Below, in pieces: positions 15,848-24,258 of a DNA stretch of 43,603 bases. Both the position numbers and the translations under genes were made by a program. The first letter of the stretch is position 1. Each line of letters opens with the position of its first letter. The stretch is from Patescibacteria group bacterium. GTDB taxonomy: Bacteria > Patescibacteriota > Minisyncoccia > Phycocordibacterales > Phycocordibacteraceae. The stretch lies in NCBI GenBank assembly GCA_004296925.1, contig SCVI01000069.1, positions 1 to 43,603 on the forward strand, in the 5' to 3' direction. Under the pieces are notes generated by a model. The model made no database searches. It saw only the letters and a list, made by a program, of their open reading frames with translations, and was not told the origin of the DNA.

Positions 15848-16963
15848 TTATCCGCGTCTTCCGCGTCCTACATGACTTGCTAGTTTTTCAAACGGTACCG
15901 TTACTTGCATCTGCGTTGCAACAGAGCGCACAATGGCTGTGCCGTCGAGTGCTTCACGCTGGCCAATTATGGCAAGATACTTTGCGCCAGAACTTACCCC
16001 CATGTCTACCTGTTCCCTCAAATTGTCTGCCATGAGCGCATTACCAGTCGCAAGCTCGGTTCGCCAAAGTGATTCAAGAAGTGCAAATGCACGAAGCTTT
16101 GCAGCGTCTCCTACATGAATGACAAAACACGACGGTTCTTCCTCAGAAGCATCGAGGTCGATTCGTTTTCCAATCTCTAGACTCATCGCTACTACTGGTT
16201 CAGCTGCACTTCCGCGTGCCCGTTTCATTAATTCATCGTATCTACCACCAGACGCAATTCGTACACGTGCACCTTTTGTGTCGCTACCTTCAACCGCAAA
16301 CAGAAGTTCAGATTCAGCGTTTGGTTCAGCGGAGAGACGTGGATCAAGAGTGTACTGAATACCTACCGACTCAAATAATGCCAAAGTACTCAGCATAGTT
16401 TTTCGTGAATTTTCTGAAAGGTAGTCAATCGAGCGTGGCATTTTTTCAATCGTGTTTTCAGTGTCATTACTTAGTTCGCGGTATAGTGCGTCCGGATCAC
16501 TTTGAGCCATTGATTTTTTATCTTCAGGGATTACGTCAGGGTTTTTTCGGAAAAAATTTCCAAGTTCACGAGTGAAGCGTTTTCTAGACTCAGCGTCACC
16601 AACTGAGGACACGAGTACCGTAAGATTAGTGAAACCAAGGATTTCAGCAATTGAGAGTATTGTTTTTACAATAAGCGCTGGTGCTATTGCATGACGTGTC
16701 GAAAGAACCGCAAACGAGATAAGCGTATTTGATCCTTTGCGCGCAGTGCTCCATATTTGTGTCGGGTTACTTCCTTTAGTAGATGTTGTGGTATTGAGTA
16801 GCGCCATTGAAGCTGCCGCTTTCGTGTTGGTTACCGTCTGTTGATCGTTGAGTGCGCGCTTAGAAATGTTAGTAGGAGCTCCTGCGAACCCATACGCTGA
16901 CGCAATGCGCGCGATGGATCCTTCAATTGATTCGTGCAGTCTTCCTTTTTCTAGTGATCGCAT
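15848..16963 (-). CDS. Histidyl-tRNA synthetase-like protein, catalytic motifs eroded
   Basis: A 371-residue protein from ATG 16963, which removes an overlap with lepB; the frame is open to 17023. The C-terminal 95 residues match the HisRS anticodon-binding domain (ALMADNLREQVDMGVSSGAKYLAIIG). The SGGRYDELMKRARG...PVVAMSLEIGKRI segment matches motif 3 of class II HisRS. The central region (GFTNLTVLVSSVGD..RKRFTRELGNFFRK) also aligns by pattern. The arginine-containing motif 2 (FRxE) and the HisA substrate motifs are not recognisable, so it may be a HisZ-like regulatory paralogue or a very divergent HisRS. No other hisS is in the window. Confidence 0.72.
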   Translation of the reverse strand: MRSLEKGRLHESIEGSIARIASAYGFAGAPTNISKRALNDQQTVTNTKAAASMALLNTTTSTKGSNPTQIWSTARKGSNTLISFAVLSTRHAIAPALIVKTILSIAEILGFTNLTVLVSSVGDAESRKRFTRELGNFFRKNPDVIPEDKKSMAQSDPDALYRELSNDTENTIEKMPRSIDYLSENSRKTMLSTLALFESVGIQYTLDPRLSAEPNAESELLFAVEGSDTKGARVRIASGGRYDELMKRARGSAAEPVVAMSLEIGKRIDLDASEEEPSCFVIHVGDAAKLRAFALLESLWRTELATGNALMADNLREQVDMGVSSGAKYLAIIGQREALDGTAIVRSVATQMQVTVPFEKLASHVGRGRRG

Positions 16964-16985
16964 ATGTTTGTAGTTGAGTAAATAA

Positions 16986-17543
16986 TTATTGTGGCAGTTC
17001 GGCAATACCAGGAAATACATCAAACTTATCGGGAGGGAACATGCGGAAGAGTGCGCGACCTATAATGTCTTTTCGTGGCAAGTTACCCCACGATCGTGAG
17101 TCTGAACTCGCGTAACGGTTATCTCCCATTACAAAGTATTCGTCTGGTCCCAGTATGTACGATTTAAATTCATTTCGAGTGCGTTTAGTTTCTATATATG
17201 GCTCATCGAGAGTAATTGGTTCTTTTCCTTCTTGATGCACGATGACATGAAGACCTTGTAGTTCTATCGTTTCGTTTGGAAGCCCAATGATTCTTTTAAT
17301 AAAAAACGTCGATTCGTCTTTGGGATATCGCATGATTATGACATCGCCACGTTTTGGTTCTTCAAATTGGTACGTAAGTTGATCAACAATCAAATATTCG
17401 TTGTTGTGGAAGGTTGGAATCATTGATTCTCCGCGTACAAAAAATGGTTGAGCTACAAACCAGCGAATAGGGACAACTATAAGAAGAGCAATGAGGGCGA
17501 ATCGGATGTAATCTTTTACTACCGCACTTCGCGAAGGAGTCAT
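16986..17543 (-). CDS. lepB: Signal peptidase I
   Basis: A 185-residue membrane protease that removes signal peptides from exported proteins; the start at ATG 17543 is chosen for family length. A single N-terminal membrane segment (about 12-30) precedes GESMIPTF with catalytic Ser40 and FFIKRIIGLP with the general base Lys83. GDNRYASSDSRSWG is the third signature. Several secreted or signal-anchored proteins in the window would be its substrates. Confidence 0.94.
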   Translation of the reverse strand: MTPSRSAVVKDYIRFALIALLIVVPIRWFVAQPFFVRGESMIPTFHNNEYLIVDQLTYQFEEPKRGDVIIMRYPKDESTFFIKRIIGLPNETIELQGLHVIVHQEGKEPITLDEPYIETKRTRNEFKSYILGPDEYFVMGDNRYASSDSRSWGNLPRKDIIGRALFRMFPPDKFDVFPGIAELPQ

Positions 17544-17691
17544 GCATGAAATTGTACGTCTGCAGTAGCTTGTACGCAAGGTCATTTTTGTTGTGCAATG
17601 TTTTTTGTGCAATTATATTTTTTTCATATACACTTTACTAACGACTCGCTCATAAAAATTTTTGTATGCGAGTCATATAATTCAATTTTGT

Positions 17692-18279
17692 ATGTATATC
17701 GTTGTTGGTCTTGGGAATCCTGGTGCAGAATATGAGAGAACTAGACACAACATGGGTCGTATTTCGCTTGATTGGTTTAGAAAAAAGTACGGATTTTCAG
17801 AATGGGAATTTCAGAAGAAGTTGAATGCGCATACCGCAGAAGGGAAGATAGGAAAAGTAAAAGCGCTTCTTGTTATACCTGATACGTTTATGAATAAATC
17901 AGGAAAAGCCATTGAGTCGCTCGTAAAATCAAAGAAAGCAGCTAAAGAAACTCTTGTGGTGTATGACGATTTGGATATTCCGTTCGGTTCTATGAAGTTT
18001 TCGTTCGGAAGAAGTTCTGGAGGCCACAACGGCGTAGAGTCAATTATTCGTTCTCTTAAGACAAAAGATTTTCCACGTCTTAGGGTCGGTGTCTCACCTT
18101 CAACTCCATCAGGGAAATTGAAAAAGCCTGTTGGGGAAAAAAAGGTTCTAGATTACTTACTCGGAAATTTTTCCAAAAAAGATGAAGAGGATATGAATAA
18201 GACATTGAAGAAAGTAGGAGAAGCTATTGAGGTATCGATAGGTGAGGGATATCAGATTGCGATGAATAGGTGTAATTAG
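17692..18279 (+). CDS. pth: Peptidyl-tRNA hydrolase
   Basis: A 195-residue enzyme that recycles peptidyl-tRNA from stalled translation. The start at ATG 17692 gives the family N-terminus MYIVVGLGNPGAEYERTRHNMG, including Asn9 and catalytic His19. VVYDDLDIPFG carries the conserved Asp, and GRSSGGHNGVESII completes the site. A TATAAT box (17676-17681) lies ten bases upstream of the ATG, so the leader is very short. The gene is divergent from lepB. Confidence 0.96.
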   Translation: MYIVVGLGNPGAEYERTRHNMGRISLDWFRKKYGFSEWEFQKKLNAHTAEGKIGKVKALLVIPDTFMNKSGKAIESLVKSKKAAKETLVVYDDLDIPFGSMKFSFGRSSGGHNGVESIIRSLKTKDFPRLRVGVSPSTPSGKLKKPVGEKKVLDYLLGNFSKKDEEDMNKTLKKVGEAIEVSIGEGYQIAMNRCN

Positions 18280-18292
18280 TATATTTAACAGC

Positions 18293-18520
18293 ATGTCTGG
18301 CGATCAATTGGAATATCAGCATACGAATCGTGTAATGGCAGAACTCAGAGAATGCGATCATTTTAAACTGCTAGTAGAAGAAGAAATTTCGAAAGCGCAA
18401 AGATGTCGAGATGAAGGAATATACAATTCAGAGCTGTATACTGAAATTGTTTCCGAAGCTCGAGCTCAACTAGAACATATAGCGGAACTCAGAGAGACGG
18501 TTAAAAGAAAAATGCATTAA
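18293..18520 (+). CDS. Small helical hypothetical protein
   Basis: A 75-residue, highly charged protein that is probably helical and coiled throughout. It has no signal peptide or membrane segment and no recognised family. It follows pth by 13 bp on the same strand and its stop runs into a strong terminator, so it is likely the last gene of the pth operon. Confidence 0.6.
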   Translation: MSGDQLEYQHTNRVMAELRECDHFKLLVEEEISKAQRCRDEGIYNSELYTEIVSEARAQLEHIAELRETVKRKMH

Positions 18521-18549
18521 AAAAACCTCCCCAATGGGAGGTTTTTTTT
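18519..18549 (+). terminator. Bidirectional intrinsic terminator
   Basis: CCTCCC-CAAT-GGGAGG (18526-18541) is flanked by an A-run and eight T. It serves the plus-strand small gene and, on the other strand, the end of rpsA 14 bases away. Confidence 0.93.
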
Positions 18550-18562
18550 AATGCAAGGAGTG

Positions 18563-19660
18563 TTATTCTTTCGATTTCTTGAACGAGAGCGTCATTCGGT
18601 GCTCTTTTGGTTCAAAGAGAGAAATTTTGAATGGGTATGTTTTTCCAAGTCCAAGTGTTTCGCGAAGCTCTGCTTCAGATTCAAACTCGGATACGTGTAC
18701 TAATCCTGCCACACCTTCTTCAATTGAAGCGAGCGCACCATACTTGTTGTATTTAATGATTGCCGCGTTCACCTCATCTTCTTTCTTGTATTTCTTTGAT
18801 GCGGTAACCCAAGGATCTTCTTGAAGCTGTTTGAGAGAAAGTGAGATTTTTCCTTCTTTGATGTCGATAACCTTCACTTTTATTACATCGTTCACTTTTG
18901 AAAATGCACGTGGGTCTTCTACCAAGCCCCAGTCAATTTCAGAAATATGTACGAGTCCTTCAAGACCATCTTCAATACGAACAAAGATACCAAAATCAAC
19001 AATTCCAGTTACCGTACCTTCTACTTCGTCACCAACCGCATAACGATCAACTAACGTATCTCGTGTGTCTTTAGCACTGCCTCTCTCTGAGAAAATAAGT
19101 TTTCCTTCACGAGGATCTGCAGTGATAATAGAAACCGCGAGGTTTGTTCCGATAAGTTTTTTCAATTCATCTAAGATGAGTTGCTTTTCACCATTTGCGA
19201 CACGCGGATAGTGTTCTGGTTTCAGTTGTGAAGCAGGAAGGAAACCTTGGATGCTTTGCCAGCTAATGATAAGTCCGCCCTTGTTGGCGTCTTTAATAGG
19301 AAGTTCAAATACAGTTCCTGCAGCGATTGCACGTTCTGCATCTGACCAAATCATTGCTTGTCGAGCTTCCTTGAGAGAAAGTTCAATGTAGCCTTCCTTA
19401 TTGTGCGAACCAACAACCTTTGCAGATACTGTATCGCCAAGTGCAACTTTACGAAGCACGTCACGAGCCGAGAGAAACTCCCGTCCGTAAATGATACCTG
19501 TACCAAAAGGAGGTAGGTCGATATAAATTTTTCCTGAACCAATAGAAATAACTGGTCCTTCGATCGTATCTCCTGGAACTGGCGGGTTAGCGCTTTCAGA
19601 AAGAACGCGCTCCATGGCCTCGTTTACTACTACTTCTTTTTCAATTTTTTTCTTAGACAT
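18563..19660 (-). CDS. rpsA: Small ribosomal subunit protein bS1 (four S1 domains)
   Basis: A 365-residue RNA-binding protein that helps mRNA onto the 30S subunit. Four S1/OB repeats are visible at about residues 28-100, 112-185, 205-275 and 290-360. The clearest are GDEVEGTVTGIVDFGIFVRIEDGLEGLVHISEI and VAGLVHVSEF. This is shorter than the six-domain E. coli protein. The upstream minus-strand leader contains a small terminator-like hairpin (19733-19751) about 75 nt before the ATG. Confidence 0.93.
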   Translation of the reverse strand: MSKKKIEKEVVVNEAMERVLSESANPPVPGDTIEGPVISIGSGKIYIDLPPFGTGIIYGREFLSARDVLRKVALGDTVSAKVVGSHNKEGYIELSLKEARQAMIWSDAERAIAAGTVFELPIKDANKGGLIISWQSIQGFLPASQLKPEHYPRVANGEKQLILDELKKLIGTNLAVSIITADPREGKLIFSERGSAKDTRDTLVDRYAVGDEVEGTVTGIVDFGIFVRIEDGLEGLVHISEIDWGLVEDPRAFSKVNDVIKVKVIDIKEGKISLSLKQLQEDPWVTASKKYKKEDEVNAAIIKYNKYGALASIEEGVAGLVHVSEFESEAELRETLGLGKTYPFKISLFEPKEHRMTLSFKKSKE

Positions 19661-19732
19661 TTAATCAGTGATCAAGATGGGTTTTGGTTAGGTTTTCAGG
19701 CCTTTCCAAGGGTTACTCCACCTCGAAGTGAT

Positions 19733-19751
19733 AAAAAAGCCCTAAGGGCTT
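19733..19751 (-). terminator. Terminator-like hairpin in the rpsA leader
   Basis: On the minus strand AAGCCC-TTA-GGGCTT is followed by TTTTTT. No minus-strand gene lies upstream (the neighbour at 19842 is plus), so this would stop a short transcript before rpsA. That is consistent with attenuation or a small leader RNA. Confidence 0.5.
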
Positions 19752-19841
19752 TATGCAAAGAATCTATCAAATACTGACCAAAAACGCAAACCTTCATTTA
19801 CCTCATGGGCGTGGTATAGATTTGTTGTGGGGGAAAGATTC

Positions 19842-20186
19842 ATGTATACACCAGAAGTGCTATCTAGAGCGGATGAATGGTTGGAAAGCAAAAAAGGAAC
19901 TTTGGTGGATTTTTGTAATAGATTTAGTTTAAATTATTCTAGTTTTAGAGTTACTCGATCGCAATATCGTTTAGGGAAACGGAGCGGAAATGGTACACGA
20001 CATCATATTGCTTGGAAAAATGAAGAAGAAAATATTTTACAAATGATACGAGACGGTGTGAGTGTTGCTCAAATGGCTTTGGATTACGGAATTAAAAAAA
20101 CGACCATGCATCAACGGTTGGTGCATATGGGGCTTACTCCTGATATAAGAGAGGAGATGTCTCGTGGAGAGTGGGATGAGAATTGA
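19842..20186 (+). CDS. HTH-containing hypothetical protein
   Basis: A 114-residue protein from ATG 19842, preceded by a purine-rich GGGGGAAAG that could act as ribosome binding site; GTG 19827 is the alternative. Two helix-turn-helix-like segments are visible: GTLVDFCNRFSLNYSSFRVTR (about 20-40) and GVSVAQMALDYGIKKTTMHQRL (about 75-97). The arrangement resembles small DNA-binding regulators. It lies alone between divergent rpsA and the MBL gene. Target unknown. Confidence 0.6.
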   Translation: MYTPEVLSRADEWLESKKGTLVDFCNRFSLNYSSFRVTRSQYRLGKRSGNGTRHHIAWKNEEENILQMIRDGVSVAQMALDYGIKKTTMHQRLVHMGLTPDIREEMSRGEWDEN

Positions 20187-20237
20187 TTTAGAGACCTCTA
20201 GAGTCTAGGATTCATCGTGCTACAATCGAGCATACTT

Positions 20238-20861
20238 ATGGTCATTCAACGGGCAGGAGGGTACTGTTTTAAAATTTCTGCAGGCGATACTATGCTTGCG
20301 GTAAATCCACCGTCTCAGAAATCAAAACACAAAGTTTCAAAATTCGGTTCAAATATTGTTCTCATTTCCGTCCCTGATATTGATTGGAACGGTGTAGAAA
20401 CAGCAACGCATGGTGGTAAAGACCCATTCGTTATACAAGGACCCGGTGCGTATGAAGTTGGAGATATTACTATTACTGGGTATGCGACGCCGGCAAGTTA
20501 TAACGATGTGATGTCCGATGTAGGTAATACAGTCTATGTAGTAGAGATGGATGGTATCCGGGCACTCATTTTAGGCGGCGCTTCGGTTTCAAAGCTTCCG
20601 TCTGCAGTACGAAGCGAATTAGATAATATCGGCATTGTCTTTGTTCCGGTTGGTGAGAGTGCTCTTGACGCAAAAGGAGCTCATGAGTTAGTGACAGCAA
20701 TAGAGCCAAAAGTAATTATTCCGTACGCAGTTGGTAAAGATGATGCACTTAAGTCATTTTTGAAAGCAGAAGGAGGTACAGGAGCAAAGGCCGTTGATAA
20801 ATTTACGGTACGTGCAAAGGAGTTAGCGGGAATGGACGGCGAAGTCGTATTGCTTGCCTAA
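20238..20861 (+). CDS. MBL-fold protein lacking the metal-binding motif
   Basis: A 207-residue protein from ATG 20238; GTG 20217 is an alternative. The strand-loop pattern follows metallo-beta-lactamase-fold hydrolases of the UPF0173/YtkL type (FVIQGPGAYEVGDITITGY, VYVVEMDGIRALILGG, VFVPVGESALDAKGAHELVTAIEPKVIIPYA). The HxHxDH metal motif is absent: that position reads ISVPDIDW. It is therefore probably non-catalytic or uses another chemistry. The next gene starts four bases after its stop. Confidence 0.7.
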   Translation: MVIQRAGGYCFKISAGDTMLAVNPPSQKSKHKVSKFGSNIVLISVPDIDWNGVETATHGGKDPFVIQGPGAYEVGDITITGYATPASYNDVMSDVGNTVYVVEMDGIRALILGGASVSKLPSAVRSELDNIGIVFVPVGESALDAKGAHELVTAIEPKVIIPYAVGKDDALKSFLKAEGGTGAKAVDKFTVRAKELAGMDGEVVLLA

Positions 20862-20864
20862 TTC

Positions 20865-21104
20865 ATGTTTTTTGATCGAATAGAAAAACTCAGACGTGCA
20901 TCAATCAAAACTCGTGAGCGTGCTCTCGCACTTTTTACTATATCTGTTGTAGCAATCGTTACGTTCGCATGGTTCGTATCATTTGTAATTGGGATAGTGA
21001 CCCACTCCCCAGATGAGGTTGTTGCGGGAACAACCACATATGATCGTCTAGTTACTCCTATATATGAACAAATTACATTGTTTATACAGGACATGTTCCG
21101 CTAG
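20865..21104 (+). CDS. Single-span small membrane protein
   Basis: A 79-residue protein. A basic N-terminal cytoplasmic stretch (RIEKLRRASIKTRERA) is followed by one hydrophobic segment (about 22-46) and an external tail. It has no recognised family. It starts four bases after the MBL gene stop and precedes gyrA by 36 bp. Confidence 0.6.
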   Translation: MFFDRIEKLRRASIKTRERALALFTISVVAIVTFAWFVSFVIGIVTHSPDEVVAGTTTYDRLVTPIYEQITLFIQDMFR

Positions 21105-21140
21105 GATTCGTTACGCCCGCATGATAAAATAGTAAGATAT

Positions 21141-23609
21141 ATGGCTAGAAAGAAAGGCGCGAGCCAACCGGAAGAAAGCGTAGAAAAGGCCGACACAGGC
21201 CTTCGAATCGTTTCGCGCTCTATTGTCTCTGAAATGCGTGAGTCGTATCTCGACTACGCAATGTCTGTTATCACTGCGCGTGCACTTCCTGATGTGCGTG
21301 ATGGTTTGAAGCCAGTACACCGACGCATTTTGTACACCATGCATCGCATGGGTTTAACTGCTCAATCAAAACCAAGAAAGTCAGCTGCGGTTGTTGGAGA
21401 TGTTCTTGGAAAGTACCATCCACATGGTGACACCGCAGTGTATGAAGCTCTCGTAAAAATGGCGCAAGAATTTACCATGCGCTACCCATTGATTATCGGG
21501 CAAGGAAACTTCGGTTCCATTGATGGCGACTCTGCTGCTGCCATGCGTTATACCGAAGCAAAAATGGCAAAACTTTCAGCTGATCTTCTTTCAGATTTGG
21601 ATAAAGAGACAGTTGAGTGGCGTCCAAACTACGATGGTACACAAAGAGAGCCTGACGTATTACCTGCTGGCGTTCCCAATATTTTGTTAAACGGCACGCT
21701 TGGTATTGCTGTCGGTATGGCAACAAATATTCCACCACATAATCTTGGTGAAGTAGTTGATGCAACAGTGCACCTCATTGATAATCCTGACGCCACTACT
21801 GAAGATTTATTGCAATTCATCCAAGGACCTGACTTTCCGGTTGGTGGTATTGCATACAATGCAAAAGATATTGCGCATGCTTATGCTACTGGTCGCGGAG
21901 GTGTCGTTGTTCGTGGTAACGCCGAAATCACTGAGGATAAGAAAGGCAACAACATTATTGTCATTACTTCTATTCCGTATCGTGTTAACAAGGCAGATTT
22001 GATAGTGAATATTGCGAATCTAGTACGTGATAAAAAATTAGAAGGAGTACGCGACCTTCGTGATGAATCGACACGAGACATTCGTGTGGTGGTAGAACTG
22101 AAAAACAACGCGCAGCCACAGCAAGTATTAAATTATCTTTACAAGCACACACAGCTTGAGGATGCTTTCCACTACAACACCGTTGTGTTGGTTGATGGAG
22201 TCCCGCAAACGCTACCACTTACCGGTATATTGACTCATTTCATTGAGCATCGACGAGTAGTCATTAAGCGACGCACTGAATTTGATCTACGAAAAGCACA
22301 GGATAGAGAACATATTTTGCTTGGGCTTAAAAAAGCGCTCGATCATATTGATGAAATCATCAAGGTAATTAAGGCGGCGAAAGATGTACAAGAAGCGCAC
22401 ACGTCTTTGATGAAGAAATTTAAGTTTTCAGAGAGGCAAACAACCGCCATTCTTGAAATGCGCCTTCAAAAACTTGCAGGACTAGAGCGTAAGAAAATTG
22501 AAAATGAATTGAAAGAGTTGCAAGCGCTTATTGCAGAACTTGAAGCGATTCTTGCATCTGCCAAAAAGATTATGGCTGTCGCGAAGAAAGAATTAATGGA
22601 GCTTCGCGAAAAATATGCCGATGAAAGAAGAACAAAAATTGTGAAGGGAGGTGTGAAAAATATGTCTGTCGAAGACTTAATTCCAGATGAAGCATCAATG
22701 CTCACACTTACTTCGACTGGTTACGTAAAGCGTACGAATCCAACTGAGTACAAAAAACAAAATCGTGGAGGTGTCGGAGTGATTGATCTCAACACAAAAG
22801 AGGAAGATTTCGTGACACGTTTCTTAGAAGGTTCAACACATGATTCAGTACTCTTCTTCTCTGATAGAGGGAAAGTTTATAGAACACGAATGTATGAAGT
22901 TCCTGAAGGAAGGCGAGCCACGAAAGGTAAATCGATTATGAACGTACTTCCTCTAACTACCGAAGAGCGCATTACATCGATCGTCACAGTACCAAAAAAT
23001 GTTGCCACCTCTTCCTTTATGCTTATTACAAAAAAAGGCGTTGCAAAGCGAGTGAAAGCGGATCAGTTTGAAGACGTGCGACGCTCAGGAATTATTGCTA
23101 TGTCGCTTTCAGCAGGAGATAGCCTCATTGCAGTGCTTCCTGTTACCAAAGGCGATAGTGTGATGCTGGTAACCTCGGGAGGACAAGCAATTCGGTTTAA
23201 AGAATCAGACATTCGAGAGATGGGACGAACCGCTGCAGGCGTTCGAGGTATGAAGCTTTCCGGTAAGGACTCTATTATTGGTGCGGATGTAATACGAAAT
23301 GAAAAGGAATCAGAAATATTAGTACTCGCCGACATGGGCTTTGGAAAGAGAACTCCTGCTAAGGAATATAAAATACAAAAAAGAGGCGGTTCGGGTATTA
23401 AAACTGGTAAGGTGACACCAAAAACAGGTTCTTTAATTGCAGCGCGTGTAGTGGATCCTTCAATGAGTGAAATTATTGTTGCTTCAAAGAATGGTCAAGT
23501 TATCCGTACAGAATTAAGCCAAGTACCAACACTCTCACGTGCAACACAAGGTGTTCGCGTTATGAAGTTGCGTGAAGGTGACCGCATCGCTGCGTTCACT
23601 GCTTTTTAG
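21141..23609 (+). CDS. gyrA: DNA gyrase subunit A
   Basis: An 822-residue type II topoisomerase breakage-reunion subunit. The N-terminus SYLDYAMSVITARALPDVRDGLKPVHRR, the HPHGDTAVYEALVKMAQ helix, and AAMRYTEAKM with the catalytic Tyr (about 137) are intact. The C-terminal beta-pinwheel follows, with the GyrA-box form QNRGGVG near residue 538 and QKRGGSG near 752; the box marks true gyrase over topoisomerase IV. At the positions equal to E. coli Ser83 and Asp87 it has Thr and Glu. TAAAAT lies ten bases before the ATG. gyrB is not in the window. Confidence 0.96.
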   Translation: MARKKGASQPEESVEKADTGLRIVSRSIVSEMRESYLDYAMSVITARALPDVRDGLKPVHRRILYTMHRMGLTAQSKPRKSAAVVGDVLGKYHPHGDTAVYEALVKMAQEFTMRYPLIIGQGNFGSIDGDSAAAMRYTEAKMAKLSADLLSDLDKETVEWRPNYDGTQREPDVLPAGVPNILLNGTLGIAVGMATNIPPHNLGEVVDATVHLIDNPDATTEDLLQFIQGPDFPVGGIAYNAKDIAHAYATGRGGVVVRGNAEITEDKKGNNIIVITSIPYRVNKADLIVNIANLVRDKKLEGVRDLRDESTRDIRVVVELKNNAQPQQVLNYLYKHTQLEDAFHYNTVVLVDGVPQTLPLTGILTHFIEHRRVVIKRRTEFDLRKAQDREHILLGLKKALDHIDEIIKVIKAAKDVQEAHTSLMKKFKFSERQTTAILEMRLQKLAGLERKKIENELKELQALIAELEAILASAKKIMAVAKKELMELREKYADERRTKIVKGGVKNMSVEDLIPDEASMLTLTSTGYVKRTNPTEYKKQNRGGVGVIDLNTKEEDFVTRFLEGSTHDSVLFFSDRGKVYRTRMYEVPEGRRATKGKSIMNVLPLTTEERITSIVTVPKNVATSSFMLITKKGVAKRVKADQFEDVRRSGIIAMSLSAGDSLIAVLPVTKGDSVMLVTSGGQAIRFKESDIREMGRTAAGVRGMKLSGKDSIIGADVIRNEKESEILVLADMGFGKRTPAKEYKIQKRGGSGIKTGKVTPKTGSLIAARVVDPSMSEIIVASKNGQVIRTELSQVPTLSRATQGVRVMKLREGDRIAAFTAF

Positions 23610-23679
23610 AACTTTCTAAGAAAGATGCGGTGTGTGAGTGAGTGCCGGTGACAGAAAGGAACCGAGCTATACTGTGTAG

Positions 23680-24207
23680 ATGTTCCTCGACCCAAAAAAA
23701 ATAATTCGTCATGCTCCTGTTAAGGCCTCACATCGTGTAGGAGATTTCGGTACAGGAGCGGGGCATTATGCACACATATTAGGCGAAAGACTCGGTGCTG
23801 AAGGTTCAGTGTATGCATTTGATGCTTTTACGCCTCATCTTGATGCACTTCGTAGAGCGTGGAGTGCACAAGCGCAACTGTACGCAATAGAATCAGATTT
23901 AAATACTCACATTCCAATTCGTAATAATCTTCTACACACCGCTGTGGTTGCAAATGTACTCCATCAAATAGAGAAAAAGGGTCGCTTCATTTCTGAATTA
24001 GAGAGAGTTATGGAGCCGGGAGGATCGGTGCTTGTAGTGGATTGGGTTTCATCATTTAAAAATATGGGACCACCTAAAGAAGTGGTATTGGCTCCAAGCG
24101 AAACGGTACGCATGTTCCGTTCTTTCGGATTCTCTGTTGGTGACATGCTTCCTGCAGGAACACATCACTTCGCATTTCTAGCAGTTGCTCCAAAAGAAAC
24201 TATTTAA
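23680..24207 (+). CDS. Class I SAM-dependent methyltransferase
   Basis: A 175-residue Rossmann-fold methyltransferase. Motif I is VGDFGTGAGHYA, followed by GSVYAFDAF (motif II acidic residue) and VMEPGGSVLVVDW (post-motif III), resembling small UbiE-like enzymes. The substrate cannot be told from sequence. TATACT (23668-23673) lies exactly six bases before the ATG, indicating a leaderless transcript. Confidence 0.85.
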   Translation: MFLDPKKIIRHAPVKASHRVGDFGTGAGHYAHILGERLGAEGSVYAFDAFTPHLDALRRAWSAQAQLYAIESDLNTHIPIRNNLLHTAVVANVLHQIEKKGRFISELERVMEPGGSVLVVDWVSSFKNMGPPKEVVLAPSETVRMFRSFGFSVGDMLPAGTHHFAFLAVAPKETI

Positions 24208-24258
24208 CACTGTTGGTATGTTTGTAAATGATGCAGTTGAGCAGGATATACTAAATAT

